Below are positions 12,501 to 22,071 of a stretch of 64,000 bases of DNA, one piece after another. A program made the position numbers and the translations under genes. Source of the DNA: Tethya wilhelma (taxonomy: Eukaryota; Porifera; Demospongiae; Tethyida; Tethyidae); NCBI GenBank assembly GCA_964030475.1, contig CAXIPT010000003.1:8619806-8683805 (forward strand). Reading direction: 5' to 3'. Positions within the stretch are counted from its first letter, which is position 1, and the number at the start of each line of letters is the position of its first letter. The notes beneath the pieces are model-generated. The model was not told the origin of the DNA, did no database searches, and saw only the letters and a program-made list of their open reading frames with translations.

Positions 12501-15500
12501 ATGTGCTCAGCATGTTTGATTATATAGCTATACATAATTTTTCTGTGGCTCAGTGGTCAGGAAACAAATTGCATGGTGAATATACCGAGGATTTGAGGAT
12601 TTGTATAAGCATACTTCAGCTGCTATAGAAACATGATGTTTCGTGTTTCAACATGATATTAGCAGTGTGGAAATAAACATTAAGAATTTAAGCATAGTTC
12701 AACTGCTATGGAAATATGGTATTTCATGTTTCAGCATGTTATAAGCAATGTGGAAAGATAGAATGAATATTTCAGTTAGTGTTCACCATGTTTCAGCAGT
12801 ACTGAAATACAGCAAGCGGACAGGAAGTTGAAATATGCTGAAATTTATGACATGATATTTAAGCAAATTTCCGCACAAAAGAAAGCAACAGTAAATTTAC
12901 AATTTTTCACTGTGCACTCTATGCTTAGTCTGGACACCAGACCCTTTCTTACTAGGTTTTAGGGGCCGGGGTGGGGGGACTACTCTATGCTGGCAAGCTC
13001 AACTGTATTTCAGATAATGCACATCACATGGGGCGTGATTGATGGGTGCGGTTTCGAAGCCTATAAGCGCTCAGAGATGCACAAAAGCCTCAGATCTCAG
13101 AAACTACAGCGTTTTGCAAGATCCTACATGTCAGATTTCAAGATAATTTCGATTCATGAACGTAAATACCTTCCATTTTGACTCTGGAGCTGCCGTTCTT
13201 CAGATAACTTAGTAACAGACGGACAGACACACACACAAAACGACTTGCTACACACTTGCTTAATCGCGGATTTTTCAAAAATGAATCTAGAATCAAATAG
13301 AGCCAGTTAGCGACCATGCCTTAATTCTGTTCTTGCTAATTTAGAAGCCCTCAGGATGCTTTTAAATTACGAAGAACCTCAGACAAGGTCACTGACCTAT
13401 ACATGGAGTAGAGCAGCCTGTGCTTGGTGGAACAGACCTAAGCATAGTACAGGAGTCAAAGATGGGATGCTTCCTGTGGGCTGCATGCAATTCATGTCAT
13501 ACTATGAAAATTGTGTACTTGTACCTGTGGTCCTGTTTCATATTTCCTATGATTTTATGTGTACAAAAACTGCAGTCTTTTGGCTACTTTGTCAAAGTTG
13601 CTTCATGTAAGTGCTTGAAGTTGAAGACTTTCATTAGGGTTTGGTACTCTGTTGATATCGCAAGCTCAAGTACAGCAGCTAAATACTGTTTTGTGTACTT
13701 TTACTGCTTGAACGCTTACTTTTTTTTATTGATTTGCTTGATTCGAGTCTTAAACTTGAAGGACTTGTAGCTCTGTGGTAGATAGCCAAAAAACTTCAGG
13801 AGGTATGCTTTGACAATTTTATGCAGGTATGTCATTGTATGCTAGTGCATGTGGTATTGACCAAAACGGGAGCCTTTAGGCTTTGGCAAATGGTGGTGGG
13901 TGTGGTTTAAATTTACTCTGAATATGGTCATTTTACAATAATTGCATTCCTAATATACAAAATCGTCTGTTGTATCTTATCGCCCAAATTAGGTGATTTT
14001 GCTAGAGCTGCTTTAGTCATTTTGCCAAAAAAATGATGCATCAAGCAGTCTTTGGATCAACTATTAACTTTCTACCATGTACTCTCAGCTATGTGATCAT
14101 TTTAGCAGGCCCAGCTAGGTATACCTTCAATGTAGAACTAAAGTCTATGATCAGATCTTTGGCAAAGACAGTACCATCTCAGAGTCTCACAATTTGTAGA
14201 TAAAATTTTATTTGGACCACAAGTTGGAAGATTGATCACAGCTGCTGTTCTCCAAGGAGCACTAAAATGAATGCATAACTTTAGATATACTTAGAAAATC
14301 TATGGCCATAGAGTAGTCCTAGAAGGAGTACTAGAATGGACAGGATTTACTTTGCATCTTATGGCTTAAAGTCTATTTGCATTCACTTGACCCCTTTTCC
14401 TCCTCGCTATAGCTTAACCTTCTATCAACCAGATTAAATATTTCCAGCACCATTGACAAATAGAACTGGCATCATATTTTGTGTGTCACCGCATATATAA
14501 AGTGATTAGCTGCTAGTAGTTAGTATTGAGTGGGGTCCTCCTCATGCAGTCAGCCCCCTCAGAGATACATTTGTCACTGAGCTCTGGTAATGTTTTCATC
14601 ATCATGCATAGGCTACAATCAGAAGTTGATGAAGTGTTTGGCACAAGTGACCACATTACAGCTGATCACCTTGAGAAGTTGCAGTTTATGGAACAGGTGA
14701 GCACTAGCTGTTAGGGTGTAGTGGGTGTGTAGATTGGGTGAGTCTCATAAGTGTAAACTTTTATTAAATTTGCCGACAAATTAAAACGGGCTTCATAACC
14801 AAGAGTTTTGTGTGTCACTGCAACCGCATGTACCTAAAGTGTACTCTTGCTCAGGTTCTCTTTGTATCAGTAGCTGCTTATGATTAGTTATGTCATACAG
14901 ACTGACAGGGTATATTAAGTTCATCGTGCAATTATTATGTTGTAGCATGTAGTTAAAAGCTGTACTAAACATCCTGTATGTTTGTGTCAGGCTGCTAGTT
15001 AGTTCTCGCTGACCTTCAGCATATGTTGTTTGTATGCTGTAAAGCAATATTAATAATAATAATAATAATAATAATAAACTTTTGTGCCACTAAATTTCGA
15101 GTATTGTTGTTTTGTTATAGGTATTTTTGGAGACTCTAAGGCTCTATCCTCCCATTTCTGGACTGAACAAGGTCCCTCCTAAAGGAGGCATACAATTGAG
15201 TGGGTATCATATTCCTGAAGGAACCCTAATCAGTGTAAGCAATGTAATGTAGACATGTAGAGATCAGCAATGATAGCATCAGATTTTCTGTACACAGATG
15301 GCAGCTGCAGTTATGTGCCGAATCCCAGAGTATTTTGATTCACCAACCATGTTCATTCCTGAGCGATTTGACTCAATGGACAAAAGGTGAATAATTGCAG
15401 ATAACCATTGTGACATGATGAAACTGGTAAAGAATTATTATGGATGTTTGTGCACTTAGGCCCAGTGCATTTGTATACTTTCCCTTTGGAGTTGGTCACA

Positions 15501-17187
15501 GAGCGTGCATTGGAAAACATTTTGCGATGGTGAGTAATTGCAACATTAGTGTACGGCATGTATGCCAGTGTGGTATTACAGATTGCATAGGAATGGCATA
15601 GGAATGGCATGGATGGCACACAAATAACTCCACAAACCTAATTAAGTAAGCTTGCCGTTGCCATGGTACTATTCATAAGGACTTCTAATTTTGATAACTA
15701 CTCTTTCCAACAATTGTAAAATGTGTCTAAACTCACTATTCCAATCACCAAATTTTTTTCCTGTTATGTCTCAGAGACTGGTCAGTTTGGTAGCTTGAGT
15801 AAATGAACACATCAGTGGTGCACAAGCCTCAGCGTACTAGTGCACTTGTACACAAATGCTGAGCGAAAGAGTGTATCATAGCTACATGAAAGTTTGTTGG
15901 AACAAAATCTTGAGATCAAGCTAGGATTTGAACCCAGGTTTTTCAAATTCTAGTCGATTGCTCTTACCACTGAGCTACTTGAACTCACTGGCATTGGAGC
16001 AGAGAATAGTAGTACTATAGACACTAGTGGACAAAAGTGAGTGTATCAGATTTGGTCAAGGTTAGCCACATAACTCTTGTGAAGAAGCAGCACAAGTAAA
16101 AGACTATGCATTAGTGACTCCGATCCTTGCCCATCATCACTTATAGTTCATTTTCAGGTAAGATTATTGTTGCTAATTTGGAGAAAGTGAGTTTGGTGGG
16201 TACTTAGCTTTGTTTTTTTTTGCATCTCTCCTCCTCTGACCTTTCATTCACTTGAAGGGAGAGCCTGGTCACAGTTGTCACAAGCAATGTTAGGATATGC
16301 ATGATTATACTATTACAAGGAGTGTGGCTCGCTTCGCTCGCCACGCTCCTTGCTTGTGTATGAAGTATACTGATGTTTACTGTAGATGCCTGTAAGCAGA
16401 GGCTTCTGCATAGTAATGCTGGGCAGTGAAAGATAAACATGCAGCTCAGCAATTTACCTCACTACGTGACGTCACAGACGACCCTTTTCCGACTTCCGCC
16501 ATTTTTGCAATCAGCTGGAAAAGAAACTCGTTATCTGATTAGCTGTGTTTCGTGTACGGCTACAGGGAAGCAGACTCCTAGAAGCGAAAGCTCTCCCCTT
16601 GCTACGCTTCTTTGTGAAAGATGGCCTGCTCTATCACGCTTCTTTGGCCGATATGGATGCCAGTGGTAAGTCTTTTCAGCGATCTCAAAAACAGTCAGCC
16701 ATACTTGTAGTGCCTGTGATTCTATCCTGGGTTAGCACTATCTAAGCTAGCTCTCTAGGCACGCTTTCCATAGCTTGCATTCTCCACAGTCCAGAAAAAA
16801 AGTAGCGTTTAGCTCGAGGTTGCATTACTTCCGGTGAACTCCCGTGACACACGGACGGACACACAAAACTTTGCTTATAATATGATAGGGTGGATCGAAG
16901 ATGGATGATAAACATTACTGTACATACCTCTTTTTGCGATCCTCAGCTAAACATACCAATCCACAGTACTAGAAATGTATTATATGCAAATCTACTGTGA
17001 ACTGACATCAACTTTAATACATTCTATTATTATTCCCACATGCTTGAAGATGGAAGCCAAAGTGGTCATGGGAAAACTCCTCCAGAAATTCACTTTCACT
17101 CTCCCTGAAGATTACAAACTAGAACCAGTTACTAAAGGTGTACTGCAACCTAAAGGATTCATTCCTTGTGTCATTTCACCTCGATAA
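3198..17187 (+). CDS. Cytochrome P450, CYP46A1-like (cholesterol 24-hydroxylase family), 15 exons
   Basis: Exons 3198-3349, 3460-3528, 3671-3752, 3810-3883, 4703-4789, 5253-5391, 5524-5670, 6080-6230, 6628-6690, 6752-6824, 14612-14696, 15121-15234, 15298-15386, 15460-15529 and 17050-17187 sum to 1,533 nt, or 510 aa; human CYP46A1 has 500. An N-terminal membrane segment (about residues 8-37) is followed by a proline-rich hinge (HIPSPKRPR). P450 signatures come in order: I-helix AGQETT, K-helix ETLR (ExxR), FIPERFDS (PERF region) and the haem loop FPFGVGHRACIG with its cysteine ligand. LLGHIPNL, ERFLGNGLLSE and VVMGKLLQKF match CYP46A1 from memory. The family hydroxylates sterols at C24 in the ER membrane; the substrate here is unknown. 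Intron 10 is 7.8 kb while most others are under 1 kb. An ATTAAA at 17256 could be the polyadenylation signal. Confidence 0.9.
4110..4315 (+). repeat. Dispersed repeat family R1, copy 1
   Basis: A (GT)n/(CTGT)n tract followed by a block including GAATCTTGCAAGACGTAG and CGCTTAGCTTCGAAACCGC. Related blocks occur near 6930-7070 (same strand) and, inverted, near 13005-13235 and 60340-60545. It probably marks an old transposon or SINE-like family. No coding potential is seen. Confidence 0.7.
6546..6584. repeat. (GT)n microsatellite in a P450 intron
   Basis: About 19 GT units, some 40 bp before the acceptor of the exon at 6628. Confidence 0.95.
6930..7070 (+). repeat. Dispersed repeat family R1, copy 2
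   Basis: A diverged copy of the block at 4110-4315. It has the same order of motifs: TCTGAAGAA, TAGAATCTTG, GCACTTAGCTTTGAGACTG, CATCATGCC-like end. Confidence 0.65.
7530..8655 (+). repeat. Long direct repeat D1, copy A, in the large P450 intron
   Basis: About 1.1 kb here is repeated in the same orientation at about 13247-14510. Shared landmarks include TTTTTCAAAAATGAATCTAG, GATGGGATGCT, TTAGGCTTTGGCAAATGGTG and CATGTACTCTCAGCTATGTG. The copies differ by scattered substitutions and indels, so the duplication is not recent or the unit is a dispersed element. No open frame with a recognisable domain is seen. Confidence 0.85.
9046..9757 (+). mobile_element. DNA transposon relic with ~240-bp inverted repeats around a THAP zinc-finger exon
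   Basis: The left arm (about 9046-9284) and right arm (about 9519-9757) are near-perfect inverted repeats. Both outer ends read AGGCCAGTTGCATGTAAG, and both arms contain a TGACGTCA-like site and GGGCCCCTAGG. Between them is a 234-bp core with a THAP-type reading frame. No convincing target-site duplication is seen. The arms flank no transposase, so this is non-autonomous. THAP domains are the DNA-binding domains of P-element-like and Kolobok-like transposases, which suggests its source. Confidence 0.8.
9285..9581 (+). pseudogene. THAP-type zinc-finger fragment inside transposon
   Basis: The ATG sits exactly where the left inverted repeat ends. The product begins MPSHRCCVCGRSR and continues with LSFHHFPSQRKSPERR and a W at about residue 37, the first half of a THAP (C2CH) finger: CxxC pair, FHxFP and basic-plus-tryptophan pattern. 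The second half is degraded. SVICTSFAS stands where a C-x-x-H-F motif would be expected, without the histidine. The frame then runs into the right inverted repeat to a stop at 9581. A donor-like GTATAT near 9442 may be the original exon end. Probably a non-functional transposase remnant. Confidence 0.65.
10200..10660 (-). repeat. SINE-like dispersed repeat R2, copy 1
   Basis: Contains GGTGCACAAGCCTCGGCAC and an AAGAGTGTATTGTACCTACATG block, related to sequences at about 15800-16150 and 59985-60330. The tRNA-like head is best preserved in the 15.9 kb copy. Limits are approximate and the copy is diverged. Confidence 0.5.
10669..12914. mobile_element. Candidate 2.2-kb non-autonomous DNA transposon
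   Basis: The ends are inverted: CACAGTGAAAAATTTA at 10669 and the reverse complement of CACAGTGAAAAATTG at 12914. Subterminal zones on both sides (10680-11130 and 12580-12900) are rich in GAAATTT, TTTCAGC and GCTGAAA motifs in both orientations, as in many elements whose transposase binds subterminal repeats. The middle holds a minisatellite. No transposase frame and no clear target-site duplication are seen. Confidence 0.5.
11355..11860. repeat. Minisatellite, about 9 copies of a ~55-60 bp unit
   Basis: The unit has a core GTACAGTTGGCTCCACACGA, then GCACAAGGCTCAG and TTAAACCAACC plus an AT-rich spacer. Copies begin near 11363, 11413, 11468, 11527, 11588, 11645, 11700, 11755 and 11815. Spacer length varies between copies. 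The short frames read across it in both directions are artefacts of the repetition. Confidence 0.92.
13005..13235 (-). repeat. Dispersed repeat family R1, copy 3 (inverted)
   Basis: Reverse-complement relative of 4110-4315. It carries GCGGTTTCGAAGCCTATAAG, CTCAGAAACTACAG and TTGCAAGATCCTACATG, and ends in an ACAGACGGACAGACACAC tract. Confidence 0.7.
13247..14510 (+). repeat. Long direct repeat D1, copy B
   Basis: Same-orientation relative of 7530-8655, slightly longer through insertions near 13520-13620. It ends about 100 bp before the P450 exon at 14612. A short further piece (CATAACCAAGAGTTTTGTGT) recurs at about 14797 in the next intron. Confidence 0.85.
15043..15077. repeat. (AAT)n microsatellite
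   Basis: Short trinucleotide tract in the P450 intron before the exon at 15121. Confidence 0.9.
15800..16150 (-). repeat. tRNA-derived SINE-like element R2, copy 2
   Basis: On the minus strand, 15990-15920 reads like a tRNA: an A-box-like TAGCTCAGTGGTAAGAGC, then a B-box-like GGGTTCAAATCC about 35 bases on. No full cloverleaf with paired acceptor stem is apparent, and the flanking sequence (GGTGCACAAGCCTCAGCG) recurs at 10.2 kb and 60.0 kb. These are the marks of a tRNA-derived SINE rather than a working tRNA gene. Confidence 0.7.
16315..16890 (+). mobile_element. Dispersed element R3, copy 1
   Basis: Starts with a hairpin around GGCTCGCTTCGCTCGCC, includes CTACGTGACGTCACAGACGA, and ends in GGACGGACACACAAAACTTT. 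The same element in inverse orientation lies at about 29797-30571. The few short frames inside it match no family I know. It sits in the last P450 intron. Confidence 0.75.
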
Positions 17188-17924
17188 CAACAGCAGCAGA
17201 AAATCATTTATATAGTAGTACTAGTGTTATTAGTGTATTTTCTAGAATTATCATCATTAAACTTAGCCATCTATAGTACTTGAACCTGTATGGTTTCTGT
17301 ATTGCTTTACTACCTATTATTTCCATGTATGGCTGTCACCAGTTCACTTTCAGGATGTAATCCACCACTATAGTATGTTGTCATTATCAATCACTGCTAC
17401 ACCACAAGGGACTGCCCCTGACTTGGTCCCTGTGAGCCAAATGTTTTGTTTCATGATGCTCATTACAAAAAATTAATGGCAGATGTCTCTTCTCCATGGG
17501 CATGGTTGTCTGTAATGTCACAGTGTCCAGTATTGCATTAATTGTGCTATAATAATTTATTGTCTCAGCGCATGCACAGATAATTTTATTACAAAAAAAA
17601 TACATCATGAACATCTGTGATACAGATTACATAAAGCATTCTAATGTACGATCAATTGCTTTAATTGCTCTGGCGATCGATGCAATCAGATAGATCGTTG
17701 ACCTGTCTATATATACCTGTACTAGCTAGAGCAATTCAATTAATGCAGAGTACGTCCAAGATACCATAATATTATGCACCTCTGCTAAAATTTGACTTGA
17801 AATAAGCCTATGAATTTGATATAATCATGCACTGAATAATTATTACAATGATATTAACTTCTTTATATAGTTTAATACATGTGCACAATTCATGCAGCCT
17901 AATCTGAAGTTGGGCAGTTTGTAT
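17188..17924. other. Intergenic region between convergent genes
   Basis: The P450 and AUH-like genes end towards each other here. The region holds their 3' ends, with ATTAAA at 17256 on the plus strand. No gene or structured repeat is seen. Confidence 0.6.
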
Positions 17925-20900
17925 TTATTTTCCTTGGAATACTGGAGTTCTCTTCTCAGTAAATGCTTTCAAAGCCTCCACTCGGTCTTCTGTTGGGATT
18001 ACCTGCATGCATACATAAATTATGTCAATCAGTTATGGGAAAAAGTCTTTATTACTAATCCTGTATGTACCTGAGCATAGCATCTTTCTTCGATCTTCAG
18101 TCCAGTATGGAGATCTGTCTGGATATAATATTATGTAAGTGCATGAGTGGAGGGAACAGGTGATCGAACTATATCTGTTTGGTGTGTCCATTTCAATGGC
18201 AGCTACAGTATTAGTAGCAATCCTGGCATTAGCATCACCATTAATTTGGAGGTATAGTCTCATTCTCAGATCCCCCCCCCCCCTAATTTCCCACAGAGAA
18301 GTCTATTATATGGGTCATTAAATGCTAGTTTGGCATGATACATACATGGTACGTTGCATGTGACAACAGCTATATCAATGGGTATAAAAATTAGCGATTT
18401 TTTATTTCCATGCTATGACCTAACTCACCCTAACATTTAGTGTGACCTATTATTACTGAAGATATGTAATTTGCTAAAATATTATGCTAAAATGAGTACC
18501 CGTTTTATAAAAGTTACCTTAATTAAGGTATGGGAGTCATCACCCCCTGCATCCCTGCATGCTTGCATAAAAATAGATATGCTGATTTTTATTAGTCATG
18601 CAGTTAATATAATCTAAGCCTGCATTCTGATTGGCTTACTGCCTGGATTTCAAGACATACTTTGAAGGCACTACAATAGCCATAATATGCACTGCATGAG
18701 CCACCATTTTTTGGTGCATGTGATCAATCTTTTCAGTACAGTATAATATTATACTAGGTATGTACTGTAATTAAGATGATGGTCAATGGTCAAAATGAGA
18801 TTATAGTACTGGTCAATGGTCAAAATTATATTAATTTTATGATGATCAAAGTCGGTAAAGGTCGTCAGTAAAGCTGAGTCAGTACAACCTGTCTACCATC
18901 TAATCACTTACTTGCATTCCAAAATCAATTGCTTGTTTTGCCATTGAAATAGCAACAGGACCCTAAAACAAAACATTAACATCCAATGATCAGTCACCCA
19001 ATGCAAGTAATAATATTACGCCATAGTGAAAAACTAACTTTAGAAATAATCTCTTTGGCAATTTCCAGGGCCTTCTTATAAGCAGCATCGTTGGTATCAT
19101 TCTGTGGGACAACCTGCTCAACAAGACCTATTTCAGCTGCCTCTGAGCCTGATATAACTTTAGCAGTAAAAATAAGCTCTTTTGCTTTACCAATTCCAAC
19201 TAGGCGTGGCAGCCTTTGAGTACCACCTACAATGCATATAGAATGTGTACCAATGATTGTGAGGTAATCTGAAATGCATCCATAAAATCTTTGTAAGCAC
19301 CAAGAAATGTATATGGCCGGTAGTACAAACATTAGACAGCAATTTACACTGCGTACAGTTCTCAAGGACTATAATAGGTATAACCACAGTCATGATTCGA
19401 GGACTAAATTAACATATGAATATCAACTAGTCTGTCCTGCAAAACAAAGATACAGGTGCGTTCTTATCATATGTAAATTACTTGAAAAAAAGTGTCTTGT
19501 TATTATGTATGGTGACTCTCTTAGTCAAAGGACTCAGAGTTTTGTTTCAGTATTGCTAAAAATTATCAGTAGCACTGAATCGAACTGAAGTATGGTAATC
19601 TTAGTTGCAAAATGCATAGGCAGTCTGACAGAATAGACATGATTTGTCCACACTAAATTAGCGTTCTATCTGTAGAGTCACGTGTGCAGTGTGGGATCCC
19701 AGGCTCTCTCTTTCCTTGCTGTTAGTGTAAGCTCAAAGGAGAGGAGAGCCTGGGTATGAGGCTAACAAGGAACTAAATTCAGCACTAGCAATCAATATTT
19801 GTGGAGACTTACCTCCACCTGGTATAATGGCTAGGCGGGTCTCAACAAGTCCCATTTTGGCAGTATCAGCTGGAGGATAACAAAACACCTTACAGTATTA
19901 TGAGAACTTTTGAAAGTTTTACAACCTCACCAGCAATTCTAAGGTCTGTAGCAAGAGCTATCTCTAACCCACCACCGTAAGCACCTCCATCCAGGGCAGT
20001 TATTACTGGAACCCTCAGAGTAGTGAGCTCACCAAACACTCGTCTAGCTTTAGCAACAAATGGCCCTACATCATCAGGACTCATCTTCATTCTTTCCTTT
20101 AAATCTGCTCCTGCACAGAATATGCCTGGAACATCACTTTTCAAAATCAAGGCTCTAATCTCTTCATTGAATTGCACTTCATTCATTCCTTTCTCCATCT
20201 GAAACAGTATGATGCCGTATAATGGTGGGCAAATTAATCTTGGTGAATGAGCAAATTATCTTTCTAATCGCCAAATTAAAAAACTGTCAAACAAAAAAAG
20301 GAGGAAACTTCGTGGAATTTAGTCAGGAGTATTTGCTGAGTTCAATGATTTCTAATGAGTATATAAAACTTAGAGTGAGCAGCTTGTAAATATTCTTTCC
20401 TGGTACCTAGTCTTGCAATGTCACCAAACAACTCACCCAGCAAAGGAAAGTAATTATTTGCAACAAACATTCAATTAACAATGAAGAAGCCCAAAGATTA
20501 GTACTGGATACATGAATGGTATGGATGGCTTACACCGTAGATTGGGAAATTTTCGCCGATATAAATTTTTGCTTGTTTAATTTTTGCGTGGTTAATTTTC
20601 ACCACTTCGACTGATTCGGTAAAGATCGTGATACCTTTTAAATTTTGTGAATTTAATTTTCGCCACTTGTGTGCATGACGAAAATTTCCCGATCTACGGT
20701 AATATTGTGTACTGTGTACATAGCCTCTATGTATATAAACACTAAGAGATTTTTGTTTTCATGAAAATAACCATGTTCTATAACATTAGATAAGTTCTCA
20801 ATACAATAGTGCATACCATTTCAACCAGGTTTTTACTAAGGGCATTCTTTGCCGTTGGTCTGTTCAAGGAAAAGACACAAATCCCTACAATTGCAAAAAA

Positions 20901-21763
20901 AAGTATAAAACCATAGCACTGATGAACAAAAATTGCAAGGTTAGTATATTTATTATAATTATGGTAAACACAAGGTATGCAAATCAGCAATTAACCTTCG
21001 TTGTATAATTTTATTATGGATGAATAGAGTAGGTTAGTGTCTGCTGCTGTCTCAGATCAGCCAGCCAAACACCACCATAACTTTCCATTGCAAGTAGCAG
21101 TCACTCCTATTTTAGCAATGTAGTAGTAATGGAACCATTTGGGACTGTGGGGACATAGTTACTGAATTATTAATAGTACAAAGCTGAGGAAGAGGGTTTC
21201 AAGGGAAGCCCACTCACAAGAGGCCAAGGCTAATTTCCAGGGGTCAAACTTTATGCAGTCATAAGTTCCATAATATGCTAGCAAGGGGGGGGGGGTCGCA
21301 TGTCCCATAAGCACTGTACTTGTGTCTGCAACCGTGTGTCAAAGTAAACCTACTTAGTGCTGATCAACAGTCAAAATAGAATTTTTGAAAACGATCAAAA
21401 TTGGCAAAGATCATATTATGATATCATAGTTGATGGTAGCTACGATAAACAATCAGCTCAAACTTTAGTGCTGGTCAAGGGTCAACTTGCAAAATATTAT
21501 GCATCTGACATTGATCAAATGGACTAGGGGCCGGATTTGCCACTTGATCCATAGATACTAAAATACCCTAGTACCTAGTACCTATGCTTGATCTGGCTTT
21601 TAATAGGAAGAATCACATTTTCCTCAGGATATGTACCTTTCAGTTCATCTCCAAGCAGCTCCACTCTAAGATCTTGCGAAATGTCAGTTGTCAACAATCT
21701 TGAGGCAATCCTAGCACTGTTCCACCAACTGGTCAAGCGAACTAGCCTAGCCACCCTCTGCAT
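17925..21763 (-). CDS. AUH: Methylglutaconyl-CoA hydratase (AUH-like enoyl-CoA hydratase), 8 exons
   Basis: Exons in transcript order are 21763-21637, 20884-20817, 20198-19931, 19869-19813, 19226-19039, 18962-18912, 18118-18071 and 18002-17925 (885 nt, 294 aa). The crotonase fold signatures are FCAGADLKER (oxyanion-hole side), GGAYGGGLEIALATD and KMGLVETRLAIIPGG followed by GTQRLPRLVG. The C-terminus (IEERCYAQ, IPTEDRVEALKAFTEKR) matches AUH from memory. The basic, serine/arginine-rich first exon (MQRVARLVRLTSWW...) fits a mitochondrial targeting peptide. The family hydrates 3-methylglutaconyl-CoA in leucine breakdown, and the vertebrate protein also binds AU-rich RNA. On the minus strand an AATAAA (17929-17924) overlaps the stop codon. 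The gene is divergent from the dynein gene. Confidence 0.93.
19692..19764. repeat. Short palindromic element P1 (TAGCCTCATACCCAGGC-type), copy 1
   Basis: Diverged hairpin in an AUH-like intron. The left arm has GGGATCCCAGGCTCTCTC and the right arm GAGAGCCTGGGTATGAGGCT. It belongs with the copies at 26836, 34074 and 38933. Confidence 0.65.
20533..20702. mobile_element. MITE of the AAATTTTCG family (M1), copy A
   Basis: Ends are inverted: ACCGTAGATTGGGAAATTTTCG on the left (first 20 bases considered) and its complement on the right, ending CGATCTACGGTA. Inner stretches repeat AATTTTCGCC in both orientations. It lies in an AUH-like intron. Confidence 0.75.
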
Positions 21764-22071
21764 CTCGAGTGTCCTTTTTGGTGCTGTAGCTATTGGAAGG
21801 GTACGGGTCGTTAGCTGGATAGGATGAGGATCCGGTATCGGATCAAAATCTGTCCAGTTCCGGATCGTGGAATTTATTGCAATCTATTAGATGGTTGCTA
21901 TAGTTACAGTTCATAGGAAAATGGCTGCAGGCGATGTTCTATTCTCCCTGAACCACTGAACTTCAGAAGTTAGAACGACCCTGAAGGTTAAAAGCAAAGC
22001 TTTTTCAAAAGAGATTGCATTGTCTTTTTCTTTACTTACACAGAATCTGATAGTGATCTCGTGTACTGAAG
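21764..22071. promoter_or_regulatory. Divergent promoter region between AUH-like and dynein genes
   Basis: The 308 bp separate two start codons on opposite strands, so both promoters (and 5' UTRs) must fit here unless upstream non-coding exons exist. It is richer in G+C than the nearby introns (CGGATC-rich near 21826-21866). No TATA box is evident. The promoter function is inferred from position. Confidence 0.55.

Noticed and set aside
13356..13770. Frames of 84 and 116 residues in repeat D1
   Set aside because: They overlap in different frames within non-coding repeat, and the other D1 copy does not keep them open.
15920..15990. Functional tRNA gene
   Set aside because: The boxes are present, but no paired acceptor stem is apparent and the flanks are repeated elsewhere.
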